Positions 25,101 through 36,112 of a stretch of 64,000 nt of DNA are shown one piece after another (position 1 is the stretch's first letter; every line of letters begins with the position of its first letter). Under the pieces are notes generated by a model. It was not told where the DNA came from, did no database searches, and was given only the letters and a program-made list of their open reading frames with translations. A program made the translations under genes and the position numbers. Source of the DNA: Kryptolebias marmoratus (lineage: Eukaryota > Chordata > Actinopteri > Cyprinodontiformes > Rivulidae); contig NC_051449.1 of the NCBI RefSeq assembly GCF_001649575.2, forward strand, positions 20,640,056 through 20,704,055, read 5' to 3'.

Positions 25101-26650
25101 GTTGTTGGACACAGCAGGTTCTGCTGCAGCTATTCCTGCATTAAATAAGATCATGTTAGTAGTCAATGAGCTATTATTTCTGCTCCAATGAGACTCTATT
25201 AGAGTTGCTTACAGTTCTGATCACTGCCAACAGGGAGATATGATAAATCTACTCAAAAACACAGGTCATCGAGTATGAATCAGCAAAAAACATTTAAAAT
25301 ACCATATAAATTCCAAATTCCATTTGAAATTGACCAAATAGTTGAAAAACACAGAACAAAACAGTACACAGCAAACTAAATCCTTTACATAATTTTATTT
25401 GGAGGAACTACTTTGTGGAGTGAAATATTTTGTTTTTTAAGAGAGGCTGTGCCCCACCTGCCCCTATGAACCTGCTGCGCCTGATGAAAACCTTTTTTCA
25501 ATGTTTTATTTCATTGTTTGTCCTTAGTAGCTTTAAAACAAAGACAATCCAGTCCAAGGTTTTCTATGTGAAGGGTGACACATTAAGAATGAGGTGAAAA
25601 AGGTGCTAACACTCTGGTGATTTGGGTAATGCACACAATGAAGAGCATTTATGGAGTTTCAAACATGTTTAAAATCAGAAAACATCAGAAAACACTATTA
25701 CTGTGAACACTAGTAGCCTTCAGGGACACTCTAAATAGGTTTTTAAGACTTACTGAAACAGTAAAGCTGGATTCATACTCTGAGAGATGTGAAGAAATTG
25801 GCTCTCAGTCACGTGGTTATCCGGCAACCATGTTTCTATTTTTTTTGCATGGATATTTTATACACCATGAGAAACTGCAGAGCAGAACTCCTGGGAACCC
25901 CCTCTCTACTCTCACAGCACCAGAACAGATTTCCTCCTACCAGCTTCTCCACTCTTCTGTCCCTGTATAGATTTTTCCTTTCCTAACTGCGTCCAGACAT
26001 TTTTCTTATACAGACTGAGACAGTGAACGCCGTTTGGCATTTGCAAATTTGTCACGAAGAGACCACCACCGTTACTGACAGACAGTGCACAATAACGAGC
26101 GGACGAAGTGAACGTGTCCTCACACTGCCTGACTGAGGCAAACTCCTCCTCGGCCAGCACAACCACTGAGAACTGACCGGGTCTCTGCCACTGTGCTATC
26201 TCCTTCCATGAGTTCGTCGCCATTTGACTATCTTTATAACTTTTTAAATTTTGCTGGAACAGTTGTAAAGATGGCCGTATTTTCTAACAGCCTCGGCCAG
26301 CTGCTTCTCAACGGAGCAGTTGAAGCGAAATTACCTCATTGCAGTTCACCTGCTTTTCTGCATAAACACACCAACAACGTTTTTTTGACCAGTCACACAA
26401 CAGCTGACGCATACCCCTGCAAGAAAAGGTTCTGTCCGGCCCATATGCACGGAACAGGCTCTCACAGCTAATGCGAGAACAAAATGACGTGATTTTTGTC
26501 ACGCAACTACATCAGCAAGAGCAGATTTCTTCACTTCCAGCTTAAAAGTCCTCCTTAAGACTTAAGAAGCCTGACTTTCAGACTATTATGCTTTTATAAA
26601 CCTTTACACCACCATTGGTTTTAAACAAATATTTTTATTATTATGGTATT
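22170..26650. other. No gene recognised; candidate conserved block inside
   Basis: No exon recognised. A 152-codon minus-strand open frame at 23594-24052 has no motif I know and no splice or start context. The block at about 23,255-23,420 looks unlike its surroundings (see findings). Confidence 0.4.
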
Positions 26651-26654
26651 TGTG

Positions 26655-26985
26655 CTTGAAGTGCCCCAGGCGTCAGCGGAAGTGCTACAGCTAGCTGCTG
26701 CTGCTACTTGTATATTAAAATAAACAAATTCCATGTAAATAACAAAATAATGTAAAACTGACGACAGTGTAACAATTTGTAAATTACTGTTTGCACGAAC
26801 ATTTTGTGGGGATTGGAGCTGTTTTAATGTCGACAACAATCTACATGCATGTTGTCCTGCTTGGACTAGCCATTAGCTTGTCAGCTTGGTCAGAATGAAA
26901 CTCTACTGCTCTAAAATGTGGTTATTCAAAAATCTGTCTACAACAGATGAGATATTAGGAGTTTTAATTGTTTCCCATTTTTAAA
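26655..26985 (+). repeat. Inverted-arm repeat, right-arm copy
   Basis: Shares gtgctacagctagctgctgc, then tggactagccattagcttgt and tctgtctacaacagatgaga with the arms at 8.4-8.7 and 53.57-53.9 kb. The outer terminal segment is degraded. Confidence 0.55.
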
Positions 26986-27539
26986 AACTTGAATTATTGA
27001 TTTTACTTGAGAATTGTTTACTGATTTGACAAAAAAAAAATGGAAAAGAAAACAAAAAGGCATTTGTATGTTAGTAAAGTATTACCTTTTGCTTTTTTAA
27101 ACCCCTCATTCTGTTTATAACTTCCTTTTCTGAATTCATTCACTCACTGTGCTCAGGTATGAGCTCCCATATGGAGTACAGATAGTTGGGATATGAAATT
27201 GATATGAGTTAGGGAACCAGCCTAGGCTACTGGGTGAGGTGGGATAAGTGGGTGCATTTTCATATAACAGTTTATGGTCTGTTCAATTATTTAGTGTGAC
27301 TCAAAGTTCTCTAAAATCACTACATTTTTAATAGTGCTGCTGCTTCCTCCCAACCCTGATCTAAACTTATTGAGTTGTATTTCAATTTCTGTATTAAAAG
27401 TGGCAAAGCAATAGAGTGAAGAAAACCTTTCTACACTACCATTCATGCAAATGGTATTCAGAAAAAACAAGTTGGGATTTATATCTTTTACTTTACTTAC
27501 ATTTTAGTTTGTGAAAATAACGCGAGTTTGCAATAAAAA

Positions 27540-28445
27540 AACAGAACATAGAAATGTAACAGGACATATATTTGTACTGAACATGACACTGATGTCAGGA
27601 TGTGGTGTGTACAGTCAGACAAGCATTCGACACTTTCATTTTGAGAAATAGGCACATTTTATTTTGATGTTTTATTTATTTGCTCTTTTCTAATTGCAAC
27701 AACTGAAGAGTAGCAAAGGAAGATCCCATCAAAAGCACTCGACACCAAAGCAAACCAAGAACCATTTGTTCAGATGATCACAATCACATTTATTTTACCA
27801 AATGTACAGAGATGTGTACACAAGAATGTTTCTTGGTTACAGTGCAGGAGAAGGAAACCCCATTAAGAAGGGAGACTGCAGTGGGGAAAAAAAACATTTT
27901 TTGTGTCTGCTGGTTTTTGTTCTGACAGCACAGAGCCTTCGGCCAGATGGCAGTTTCTTAAAAAGGTGGTGTGCCAGGTGACTTGGATCCTGGTGCTGTC
28001 TTCCAAGCATGTCTCATGACCCTGGCATTGTGCAGATCCATCATCAGCTGTTGTTGTTTTCCAGTCAGTTTACTGCCCAGCTTAAACAATGGGATGAAGT
28101 TGACGTTTGATACACAGGAGGTTGAAGACTTGCCTGTTTGTTTTAAACAAGCAGTGTGGAAAAGTTTCCCAGTCATGCACGGCAGCAGCGGAGAGCAAGA
28201 CATGAATGTATGGAAAACCAAAAAGGTCATAATTTATGTGTTTTGAAATGCCATCTGGTGTCTAATAAACATTGCTTTTATGTCACCAGGCATTTAATAG
28301 GAGCCACCTGTACATTAACAGCACACTAGCATACAGCTATCTGAAAAGAGAGGAGTGTTTAACATTTGATTAAATTTCAAATTTCACATCTTAGTTTGCA
28401 TACTGGTTAGGCCAAATTAATTGGATCAAACACTCTTTTAAAAAA
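27540..28445. repeat. Interspersed repeat copy (related to 50.5-50.9 and 60.5-60.9 kb)
   Basis: Shared motifs in order: gaagatcccatcaaaagcac, gcctgtttgttttaaacaag, cagtgtggaaaagtttccca, gaatgtatggaaaaccaaaa and, at the end, taggccaaattaattggatc with aaacactc. The 60-kb copy ends the same way. It may be a hAT-like non-autonomous element, which is a guess. It is interrupted at about 27,780-28,125. Confidence 0.6.
27780..28125 (-). mobile_element. Possible LINE (L2-like) 3' end inserted in the repeat copy
   Basis: The minus strand contains a reading NVFFPTAVSLLNGVSF, resembling the FFPTAVRLLN block close to the end of L2-like ORF2, followed by an AT-rich tail with aaaataaatgtgattgtgat. The element family around it lacks this segment in its other two copies. 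The similarity is short. Confidence 0.4.
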
Positions 28446-28460
28446 ACAAATTAACAGAAG

Positions 28461-29886
28461 TGTAACCCGTGTTATAGTTTGGGTTCATTCATTTCAATTT
28501 ATGTGGAGGTTAAATATTTAAAAAAGGGTTAAGATGTTTAAAAAACGTTTAAAAAAGCAATGTCCAAACATTAGTAATATTCCTATGTCCAATGCCTTTG
28601 TTATGTACAATTTTGTATTTTCTTTCTGTATTTAATAATTGCCAAATTATTTTACTAATTTCTATTTGGTTAGGGATACTGATCTTTGAACTGTTGCGCA
28701 ATTGGAAGGGGAGGGGAAAAAAGAGAGAGTTCGACGGAGGGGGGTGAAGGAGACAGTCTGCTCGATTGTTCCTCCCAGTTAGCATATGCTAAGCAAAACT
28801 TTTCCTAGCTAAGGAAAGGCAGCTGCAGTCAAGTGTTCGGCCAGGACATTTATAAAAGCAGTGGACTTTAGTTATGTGCGGTGGGATACTTTTTCTCTGT
28901 TTTTCAAGAAGTCGCAGCTTGGACTGTTGTGAAAACTGACGCGACACACGCGAGAGCACGCTAAGCTAAGAGACAGCGAGGAGGGTTGGCTACCACGTTG
29001 GTGAGCTACACGACTGCTGTTCTTTGTGGACTTGGAGACGAGAATCGTTTGGACACCGGAGGAGTTGCGGTTTCGTTTGGAAAAGACGACCAAGATCGAC
29101 TACACGGTGGGGACCGAGAGATTCAGTGCTGCGGGAGTCCATGCAGGAGACACGTGCAGAGCCACGAGCCACGACAGGTCCACGCTGTGCGCACATGAAC
29201 GCTCTACTCTTCACTTTCAAACGCAAGGAGTCAGGTACAGAGTCAATTTATTTTGTTTGCTCATTGAGTGAAGCGGCCAGTGTTTAAGTTTCCAGGCCCC
29301 AACGCACACAAGCGACGTTCAGGCCTGCAACGGGTATTTTTTTGGTCATTTTAGTTATTATAAAGCCGGCATAGCTTAGGATTTACTAATGACTTTGATG
29401 ATTTTGGTTTGTTAATGCTCTGCAAGTGACTGATGGACACTGAGGGTTTGATTTTTGAACTTTAAAGGGAAACTTTAATTGTAAGGTTTTGAGTTAAGAC
29501 ACATTCCTTATTTACTGTACATTGCTATACAGGTAAGTTGAGTTGTTTTAAGTTGTGTTCACTTCTTCAAGTGTGTTTATGGTTTATTTACAAATGTAAG
29601 GTATTTCATTTTACTAAATTCAGGGTAATTTCATTTGAAATATATTTTCATAAGTAAAAAGAAGAAAGACATTTACTGTTTCAATTCATTATTTCATTAA
29701 CAGATTTCTCCTTGAGTAAAAGAAAGGTATAGTTACAAGGTATTTATAAGGGAACTCATAACTAATCCGATAACAACGACTACAGTTTTATCACCTTTTA
29801 ACGATAAGAACTCAGGGCGTCCCATATTTGATTATTTTACATGATTTCGGATGTTTTGCCAGTAATGTAGGCAAAGGGGCGCTACA
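28461..29886. mobile_element. Probable solo LTR (about 1.43 kb)
   Basis: Starts TGTAACCCG and ends GGGGCGCTACA, so the ends form the inverted TGTA...TACA typical of LTRs. It is flanked by gaag on both sides (28457-28460 and 29887-29890), a 4-bp duplication that could read as 5 bp (agaag). It is richer in G+C and CpG than its surroundings, with a TATA box near the middle. No gag or pol reading frame and no second LTR are in the window, so a recombined solo LTR fits best. Class (Gypsy, BEL or ERV) not determined; the length is on the long side. Confidence 0.6.
28851..28858 (+). promoter_or_regulatory. TATA box in the probable LTR
   Basis: tataaaag, preceded by gacatt and followed about 30 bp on by a G+C-rich leader-like stretch. 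This would mark the U3/R junction if the LTR call is right and if the element reads on the plus strand. Confidence 0.45.
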
Positions 29887-29889
29887 GAA

Positions 29890-31275
29890 GCAAGATACAT
29901 TTTGAATTTTTGGTGTTTCTGTCTACTTCTGGAGAGATTACTGCCGGTTTACTGCCAAATAAGAAGGGGGAAAAAATATTGTTTGGATTTTGTCTCTTTT
30001 TACTGTTTCCAGTGCTTAAAGTGGGTTCGGTACACTTAGTGTACCATTTTCCTCCTTAGTGTACCATCCATTTTTAGAGTGTACCGCCACATCTCATAAA
30101 CCTGCTGGTACTCAATGTCAGGGTCACCAGATGTAAGCCACGGGCGATTCATTCACCCAGAGGACATCGGTTAAAAACAGGAAGTCGTGACTTGCTCTGC
30201 ACTTCTTCTGATTGGGTCAAATATGAAGGATCAGGCGACACATGACTCAAAAGGATCGATGATTGGTTAGAAGCTGGTGGTTGAATCTGATCCATGGTAC
30301 TGATGACTGTAATATAGTCTGTGCACGGAGAGGTGCATCATTTATGTAAATAAACCGTAAATCTGTTGTTAACTGAAGTCTTGGCCAAAAAAGATAGGAT
30401 TGTTTGACACGAGAGTACTTAGTCTCTGTGCAATGCTCCCATCTTCTTTTGAGTTAAACAATCCCTGTGCTTTGACTTGCAGAGAAAGAAACTTCTGATG
30501 TTTTTGCTAAGAAAAACATTTTAGATTAAACTACAACATTCCTTTGAAACTTTTAGGTGCCTAAATATTATTGCTTGTCAGACAATTAATTGTTTAATTT
30601 CACTGCCAATCAACAATCACTAGCGTTTTACAGAAAAACTTCAATAAATATGGACTGAATGGGGCGTCAAATGATCTATTTTCAGTCCCTTTGGCTGTTT
30701 CTGTTGGTAAATAAACACACGTGGTAGTTGGCAGCCATTTCCAAATTTTGATTACACATTTTCAAGTACACATTAACCATCAATTAGATAAAAAATGTGC
30801 AGATTTTGTTCGAACTTTATAACTTTGACTGGTCTTCATTGCAATGAGTACCTTTAATGTTCCAACTATTTCAATTTTTATCTATGTTGCTAAGAAGAAG
30901 TTCATACAAAATATCTTAAATACCACAACACTTCATTTTTCTGTCTCAAACTGTTTTCATCCTTCAGCAAACTGTGAAGCCACCAGCTGATGATCACTGT
31001 TCTGTACAAAGTGTAAAAACATACTATGTGGATGCTCTGGTACAGAATACGCTTTCATTTGACCTTCTTGAAGTTTGTTAATTCAGTTAAATAACTTATA
31101 ATTTTGCTTCTGTTTCCACTGAAATTCAAAAGGTTTTTTTCCTGAATATCTCTGTTCAATATTGTATAAAAGACCATGTTCGTGCAAACATATTCCTCAA
31201 TATAATACTGTATAAAAGAGTACAGGCCATTATTGAAAAGAGAAAAAAATAATAGAAAATCTTTAAGATTCAACA

Positions 31276-31318
<43 letters not shown>

Positions 31319-31955
31319 CTTACAGCAGTGGAAATGTGGCGTTTCAGCAGAAAGGTTCAGCAGGTTTTATTCTGAGCATTCACAAAGTCCATCACCTTAC
31401 ACAACACATTATTTCTTTGGCTTTCATTTAACTCATTCAATGCATCGAGAGGCAGACCCAGGCCAAAGAATTCAGTCCTATAAATTCCTAAATCACTTGA
31501 TCTTCTTTGGAGGATTTATGAGGACAGTTTCTCTAGTCAGACCTGTCGTTGACACCGCACACGTCTTTGATGCTTTATGATCTGTGAAATAGGTCCTGCA
31601 CAAGTTGGGATTTTCTGATCCCTAACTCTGCTGCCAGGAGATGAAAGGCCCTTATGTGGAGGGTGACAGATAGGGACGACACGTGGTTATCAACTCAGTC
31701 AGACAGCCAATCAGATTGGCAAACAGTTCAACTGTGACAACGGCCATGACCTGTTCTCCACCACTATGTACACTTTCAGTCCTCGCGTTCATTTCCTGTC
31801 TGTTTTTGCTTCCACATAATCAAAATGGCAACAACAGGTGCCAGAGACAATATATGATCTCATTTATGTAATCAAATACCTCACTGGTTATCATCGCTCA
31901 CCACTGAAGGCCACAGAGGGACAATAATTTTGCCTGTGTAAAATCTGGACAGATT
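29890..31955. other. No gene recognised; (AT)n at 31281-31316
   Basis: Non-coding by inspection. A 36-bp AT tract lies at 31281-31316; the open frame running across it is a product of the repeat. Confidence 0.45.
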
Positions 31956-31959
31956 ATAC

Positions 31960-32230
31960 TGAAATTTTCAGAATTTAACTATTGGATGTTCTTCTACAAC
32001 TGATTACCTTTTGGAGTTTTACCAGCTCAATATTGCTAGCACATCAATTTTAGCTAACATAAAATTGCTATAATTCAGTCACTTTTATGGATATTGAGCT
32101 AAACTTTGATGTGTGAGTAGCTGAGAGTCATCCTCAAAACATACTTCAAGTGCTAAAGCATTTCAAAGGGTCTTGGAATATGCTGTGGTATCGTGAATAA
32201 CGTCATTTATGAGGTTTTATAACTCCATCA
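31960..32230 (+). repeat. Interspersed repeat (same family as 45.84-46.16 and 63.56-63.83 kb)
   Basis: Shares ttctacaactgattaccttt-type and ttggagttt motifs, atggatattgagctaaactt, and gtagctgagagtcatcctca with the other two copies. All three are on the plus strand and non-coding. It matches a common fish repeat; class unknown. Confidence 0.65.
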
Positions 32231-32239
32231 CTCCTCATC

Positions 32240-32955
32240 ACAAGATAATATTAGTTTAAAACTCTGGCATGAAAGGCCGTGGGTGATATACATTCCTTCA
32301 AGGAAATCTAGGCCTTCAATTTGCCAAAGAATTATATTTGTTGTGGAGTTTCACAACTCTTCATTACCTTCCTACTGACAACCCACTTCGTTATGAAACC
32401 CTTGTCTTTACAAGACAAATGTGAAGCGCCAAATTTAATATTTTGTTTCAGCACAAAGTATAAGAGCTGAAAACCAGACATACGACTGGTTTTGATGTTT
32501 CCACAAAGTGAGATTTATTTATTTAGAGCAGGCTTCATCAACAGAGCCTTTCTGCAAGAACGAGGCAGAGGACACCCAACCTAGATCTGTCTGACTCTGA
32601 TGAGGAGTCAGACAGAAAATATAATGATGGAGTTCTGTGTAAAAATAAAAACAAAACAAAATACAAGGAAACAAAATAAACCACAAAGAGAAAAGTACAT
32701 CATTCTGGCTGGTGCATCAAATGGTGTCCAATTTACGCAGCATGAGCATGAAATATGCAGAATAAAAACAAAACAAAACAAAAAAAAGCACAAGAAAATG
32801 TTTGACCAGTGTCATTTTATAAATCCTGCAGATGAAAAAACAAACTCCCACTGTGCATACACATTTGTAAGGAAGGAGGGTACCTCCCCCGGGGAGAGAG
32901 TGTGCTGCATGCTCTGCGTGGTGCAAAAGGATCCTTTTTAAAAATTTATTAAATA
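32240..32955. other. No gene recognised
   Basis: A-rich with two similar tracts of aataaaaacaaaacaaaa (about 32,643 and 32,760). The 113-codon frame across it is low-complexity Lys/Asn/Gln and not credible. Confidence 0.45.
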
Positions 32956-32959
32956 ACTA

Positions 32960-33165
32960 GAAACACTCGGAGAGCGCAAACCTCCACCAAGGCAATAAGG
33001 TCATTAAAAAATTGTACTATCTGGACTGCGATCCAGATCACGATCAAAGTGTAACCACTTGTTTTTTTGAGACAACTTCAACATTTCCTGTAAATGTCAT
33101 CAAAATGTATAATCTTGCTTACAAACAAACACTACCGAAAACACAACCTCCTTGGCGAGGTAAAA
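32960..33165. repeat. Short element with inverted ends (acctccaccaagg ... ccttggcgaggt)
   Basis: acctccaccaagg (32980-32992) pairs with ccttggcgaggt (33150-33161) with one gap. The flanking actcggagagcgcaaacct wording and the ccttggcgaggt end fit a common fish interspersed element that retains only its ends and a short middle. Confidence 0.6.
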
Positions 33166-36070
33166 AAAGGAGGATGCAGTGATGATCAGTGACACTCAAA
33201 ATGACCTTATTGATTTAGAAAACCTATCCTGAATGAGATCTCATCCCGGATACGGTCAGATGTTATTCATGCAGTCTGTAGCTTATTTGTGAAGACCGAC
33301 AGCTCACTGTAAGAAAACATTTTTTCTCCTTCTCTCAGTGACTTTTGCCTGACGTGTTATTAGTTTCAATCTACAGGAATCCAATATAAAAACCAGAAAA
33401 GATTTAAAAATGTAGTTACAATTCTATATGAAGAACATTTTCTTTCTCTTCATTATTTTATTAGATTAATTTTCTTCTCTTGTGCTTCTTGTGGTATTGT
33501 TTTCTCACTATCGACACCTACTGTTCAGGGGATGAACTGCATCAGTGCTGGTAGGCTATGTACAGCAACAAGCTGAAAATGGGCTCTATCCTGATCATGT
33601 TAATTAATATTCCAGAAACAAAAGCTTAACTTGTGTTTTATTATTTACAATGCAGAAATTACATTTACAGCTCACTCCTGAATGAGTGAAAGCGTGCTGC
33701 TGACAGCTTTATTAATTTTGCACCAGGCCTCATTTTTATGTATTGTTTATTAATTGTGTGGCAAGTTTTATGAAAGTGTTTTGTAGCAGCCCCTTTTTTA
33801 TTGAGTAGTAAATAATTAGTCTCAATAACTGACATTAGATAATTCCTTTTATTTTGGTGTTGCATTGCATGTGAATGTGTTGAACTGCAGCTGAATCATA
33901 TCAAAACAGTTTTTGCTACCTTTTACAAACCGAATCACTGGTAGCGTATCAAGATATGCATCAGCCACCGACCAGAGATGGACAACCTTAGTTTATACCC
34001 TATCCACAATTCCCCACTTCAAAAAAAGTCTGAACTGTCCCTTTTATGTAACAGTTCGAAAATATCTGACCTTCAGTTTAATCAATTGCAAGTGAAATCA
34101 GATTTTACGAAGCTTTCATTCATCTGAATTCTGTGGATGTGATTTGCTGGAAATAAAAATAAGTTAGAGCGCAGCTTTAAACCCCCACAACTTCTAGGAT
34201 TCAGCAGATTTGTCTCAATTTGCCCATCAAAGTCCTCTGAGCATCTTGTGATCCTATTAGTGGAAGTCTCTAGGTGAATATGACTTCATTGAGCTGCGGA
34301 CAGGCAGATCTGACAGCTGAGCGTGCGAAGGGGAGGCTGAATACCTGAAGGGGCTGGGGGTGAGAATGGGGGGACGAGGGGGAGTTTTTAAAAGACACCT
34401 GAATTGAGAGTAATGAATGCAGAGAGGAGCACAGACATCTCTTTCATCTTTAGGCAGGCTTGAATCACTCTTTCATCATTGTGTGAAAATATGTGCATGC
34501 TCATTGCACGTACACATTTACCTGCAGGGGAGGAAGACACGTTTCACTTTCAAAGAATATCCCACTTTTCCTCCTGCTTTTCAGGTCCGGCTGTGTTTGG
34601 CAGCAGACCGAGGAGTGATTAAAGACACAAAACACACCCACTGCGAGGAGCGAGCAGGTGACAATTATTTACCCTGAAATTAGCCTTGTTGTTGTGTCTG
34701 ATGAATGTGTGTGAAAATTAAAAGTGAAAGCTCAGAGTGCAGACTTACAGCACAGCAAAACAAGGGCACAGGGCTGTTTGAAGAGTCCCTCGTAAGGGTG
34801 ACAAACCACAGTTTCTAGTAGGTTTTAAAAGCTAAAAATATTCAAAGGTCAAGAGGTTTTATTCTGTGATTTCTTTCGGTCTGTTGTCATAGTTTAAGTC
34901 AAGTCTCATCAAGTCAATTGTGTTTTTTATGAGTCAGGCTGGCAGAGTAACTCGAAGATGGAAAGATGGAAACAGGAATCTGTTGTGCATCACTTCGGTC
35001 AGGACTGAAAAATCTCTGCAGCTAATGATGTTGATTCTCCAACATCAGTCTAGTTTACAAACTGTTTCAGAGGCAAAAGATTAGCGTTTCTCTTGGTTAT
35101 ATAAAATGTCCTTGCTAATTAGAGAATTTACTGAATTATATTTACTGTACATCAGATGTCGCAACTTAAATCTAGGAATGACGTCACACCCAATCCCGTT
35201 GAAGCTGGGGGAACCAGGTAAACAGTGTCTCACTGGGCTGCAACCATTGGTGACTAGTTGGTGAATGGCAAAACTTTGTAGCAACATGTTTCCTAACAGA
35301 GAACGTTCATGACTACATGAGAAACTGATTAAATAAAATACAAACCAACAGAAGGTGAACTTAAAAGTTTGTTACAGCAGCTATCACCACTTTTCACTTG
35401 TGACGCAGACATATTAGATCTTGAGGTCATGGTTTGTGAGACTTTTCAAGTCATAAATCAGACTGTTCTGTTCCGGGGGACTTTCCTGACTTGGAAGTCA
35501 GAAATGTCTACATGTGGAACGTACCAGTACACGTGATGATGGTTCCCAGCAGGTTCGAGTCGTCACTTATTCAGTAAATCAATGGCCCCACCTTGTATAA
35601 AAACTAATTTTCCAGTTTGATTTCCTCTAGTTAAAATGGCAAATTTTGTTTTAATAAACCAACAGGCTGATGAGGAACCTTAGACTCCCATTTCATTCAG
35701 TTCCCTCTTAGCATAGTTTTTGTAAACACTACAAACAAAAACCAACCTCACATTGTTGTGTTTGTAATAGTGGCGAAAAAACTCACAACAAAAGTGTCTT
35801 TTGGTTTGGTAAAAGTGTATAAAGCTATTTCAAACAGAACATTTAAAAAAAAAAAGTTCTAATTGAACGTTACTTTGAACATTATTTCCTAATGCTAAGA
35901 CTAGCATTATAAAATAATGACTAGCATTAGGCGTTAGCTAGTAGCAGCCAGTGTAGAACAGCTTGTAAAATGTTAGCATTTTGTAGTGTCCACAAAAAAA
36001 AGAACCTTTACATTTGAACAAAGACATATTTAGATATATTTGTTTATTTATGTATCAGCTAAATTTTGTG

Positions 36071-36112
36071 GAACTTGTTCAGCTAAAAGACGTAAATTAG
36101 TTGAACAAGTTC
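36071..36112. repeat. 16-bp stem inverted repeat, 10-nt loop
   Basis: gaacttgttcagctaa (36071-36086) and ttagttgaacaagttc (36097-36112) pair with one mismatch. A G-run follows immediately. No terminator or miRNA context is evident. Confidence 0.85.

Noticed and set aside
28872..29287. Cluster of overlapping open frames in G+C-rich DNA, possible gene exon
   Set aside because: They fall inside the probable LTR and show no known domain. High G+C lowers the stop frequency.
32600..32941. 113-codon plus-strand frame rich in Lys and Asn
   Set aside because: Low-complexity A-rich DNA with no known domain.
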